NCBI GenBank assembly: GCA_002477595.1
Contig: DLQN01000047.1
Span: 1 to 8,941 of the forward strand
Direction of reading: 5' to 3'
Source of the DNA: Roseivirga sp. UBA7431
GTDB lineage: Bacteria > Bacteroidota > Bacteroidia > Cytophagales > Cyclobacteriaceae
Length of the DNA: 8,941 nucleotides
Below the pieces are notes generated by a model. The model did no database searches. It saw only the letters and a list, made by a program, of their open reading frames with translations, and was not told the origin of the DNA. Of the stretch, positions 7,741 to 8,941 are shown one piece after another (position 1 is the stretch's first letter; each line of letters starts with the position of its first letter). The position numbers and the translations under genes were made by a program.

Positions 7741-8928
7741 TTAGTCAAGAATTTCAGTAACCTGACCAGCACCTACTGTTCTACCACCTTCTCTGATAGC
7801 GAAACGAAGTCCAGGCTCAAGTGCAATCTTGTTAATCAAGTTCACGTCAATAGTTACGTTATCACCAGGCATAACCATTTCGATATCTGCAGGAAGCATA
7901 ATCTCACCAGTTACGTCAGTTGTTCTTACGTAGAACTGAGGACGGTACTTGTTAAAGAATGGAGTGTGACGTCCACCTTCTTCTTTCGAAAGCACGTACA
8001 CTTCAGCTTTGAAGTGAGCATGTGGATTCACAGAACCAGGCTTACAAATAATCATTCCTCTTTTGATGTCAGCTTTCTCAACACCTCTAAGCAATAGACC
8101 TACATTGTCACCAGCTTCACCTCTGTCTAATATCTTACGGAACATCTCAACACCCGTGATAGTAGATTTCATGTTTTCAGCACCCATACCGATGATATCA
8201 ACAGGATCTCCAGAGTTGATTATACCTCTTTCAATTCTACCAGTAGCAACAGTACCACGACCAGTGATCGAGAATACATCCTCTACAGGCATCAAGAAAT
8301 CTTTATCAGTTAATCTTGGAGGAAGTGGAATATAATCATCCACAGCAGCCATCAATTCGATGATTTTACCTACCCACTTGTCATCACCATTCAATCCACC
8401 TAAAGCAGACCCTTGGATAACAGGAATATCATCACCTGGGAATTCGTAGAAAGAAAGCAATTCTCTTACTTCCATTTCAACTAGTTCAAGGAGTTCTTCA
8501 TCATCAACAAGGTCAACCTTATTCATGAATACTACTAGTGCAGGAACACCTACCTGACGTGCCAAAAGGATATGCTCTCTAGTTTGAGGCATTGGACCAT
8601 CTGTAGCCGCAACTACAAGGATAGCACCATCCATTTGCGCAGCACCCGTAACCATGTTCTTCACATAATCCGCGTGACCAGGACAGTCAACGTGCGCGTA
8701 ATGACGATTTGCTGTTTGGTACTCAACGTGAGAAGTGTTAATTGTTATCCCTCTTTCTTTTTCTTCAGGAGCGTTGTCAATTTGGTCAAAATCTCTTGCA
8801 GATGCAAGACCTTGGTTTGACAATACGCTTGAAATCGCAGCTGTCAAAGTTGTTTTACCGTGATCTACGTGACCAATTGTACCAATGTTCACGTGTGGTT
8901 TGGAACGATCAAAATTTTCCTTTGCCAT
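7741..8928 (-). CDS. tuf: Elongation factor Tu
   Basis: EF-Tu is the GTPase that carries aminoacyl-tRNA to the ribosomal A site. The 395-residue product is complete. The G domain (about 1-200) shows the P-loop GHVDHGKT (19-26), the switch I RGITI (59-63, Thr62), the switch II DCPGH (81-85, with His85, the residue equivalent to E. coli catalytic His84), NKVD (136-139) and SAL (174-176). Domain 2 follows with [17 protein letters not shown], and domain 3 ends with [21 protein letters not shown] split here as [14 protein letters not shown] and the tail EILD. The ATG at 8928 is preceded by an A-rich leader (AACAAATAGAAAA) reaching the window edge, so its promoter is not in view. Here tuf stands next to tRNA-Trp/secE and not behind fusA; whether a second copy exists elsewhere cannot be seen. 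Confidence 0.98.
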   Translation of the reverse strand: MAKENFDRSKPHVNIGTIGHVDHGKTTLTAAISSVLSNQGLASARDFDQIDNAPEEKERGITINTSHVEYQTANRHYAHVDCPGHADYVKNMVTGAAQMDGAILVVAATDGPMPQTREHILLARQVGVPALVVFMNKVDLVDDEELLELVEMEVRELLSFYEFPGDDIPVIQGSALGGLNGDDKWVGKIIELMAAVDDYIPLPPRLTDKDFLMPVEDVFSITGRGTVATGRIERGIINSGDPVDIIGMGAENMKSTITGVEMFRKILDRGEAGDNVGLLLRGVEKADIKRGMIICKPGSVNPHAHFKAEVYVLSKEEGGRHTPFFNKYRPQFYVRTTDVTGEIMLPADIEMVMPGDNVTIDVNLINKIALEPGLRFAIREGGRTVGAGQVTEILD

Positions 8929-8941
8929 TTTTCTATTTGTT

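Noticed and set aside
816..8820. Other + strand open frames (for example 816-1004, 2161-2403, 2418-2624, 3545-3775, 5705-5917, 8063-8335, 8572-8820)
   Set aside because: All lie wholly inside strongly conserved minus-strand genes, show low-complexity or random-looking translations and have no supporting promoter or motif.

Overview
The window is a minus-strand segment of the conserved bacterial translation/transcription locus. Read in the direction of transcription (high to low coordinates) it holds tuf (EF-Tu), tRNA-Trp(CCA), secE, nusG, rplK (L11), rplA (L1), rplJ (L10), rplL (L7/L12), rpoB (beta) and the 5' third of the way into rpoC (beta', only its first 159 codons are present). No + strand gene is supported; open frames on that strand are antisense shadows of the genes above.

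The organism looks like a member of the Bacteroidota, probably a Cytophagia/Cytophagales-type marine or soil bacterium. The reasons are the tuf - tRNA-Trp - secE - nusG order, protein sequences that read like that phylum's versions, absence of Shine-Dalgarno sequences (A/T-rich leaders before every start), a -33/-7 promoter of the Bacteroidota type (TTTG, 20-nt spacer, TACATTTG), and moderate A+T content. The assignment to phylum is inference from memory of the families; the class is a guess.

Layout: tuf (7741-8928) ends in front of a strong hairpin terminator (7677-7712). The 3' arm of that hairpin overlaps the -33 box of a candidate promoter (7650-7681) that would drive tRNA-Trp (7453-7525) and the genes behind it. 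The roughly 120-nt leader before the tRNA carries two inverted repeats. secE, nusG, rplK, rplA and rplJ follow with gaps of 21, 14, 1, 12 and 2 nt, so they are almost certainly one transcript. rplL follows after 41 nt. The 155-nt gap between rplL and rpoB is the one conspicuous regulatory region: it holds four consecutive small hairpins, two of them followed by U-runs, and rpoB itself appears to begin with a TTG codon. rpoC follows rpoB after 49 nt.

Together the genes supply the GTPase that delivers aminoacyl-tRNA (EF-Tu), the L11/L1/L10/L12 ribosomal stalk and GTPase-associated region where EF-Tu works, the two large RNA polymerase subunits, the elongation factor NusG that couples polymerase and ribosome, and SecE of the protein export channel. 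This is ordinary core genome. I found no new biological system; the points worth a second look are the control signals between rplL and rpoB and between tuf and tRNA-Trp.
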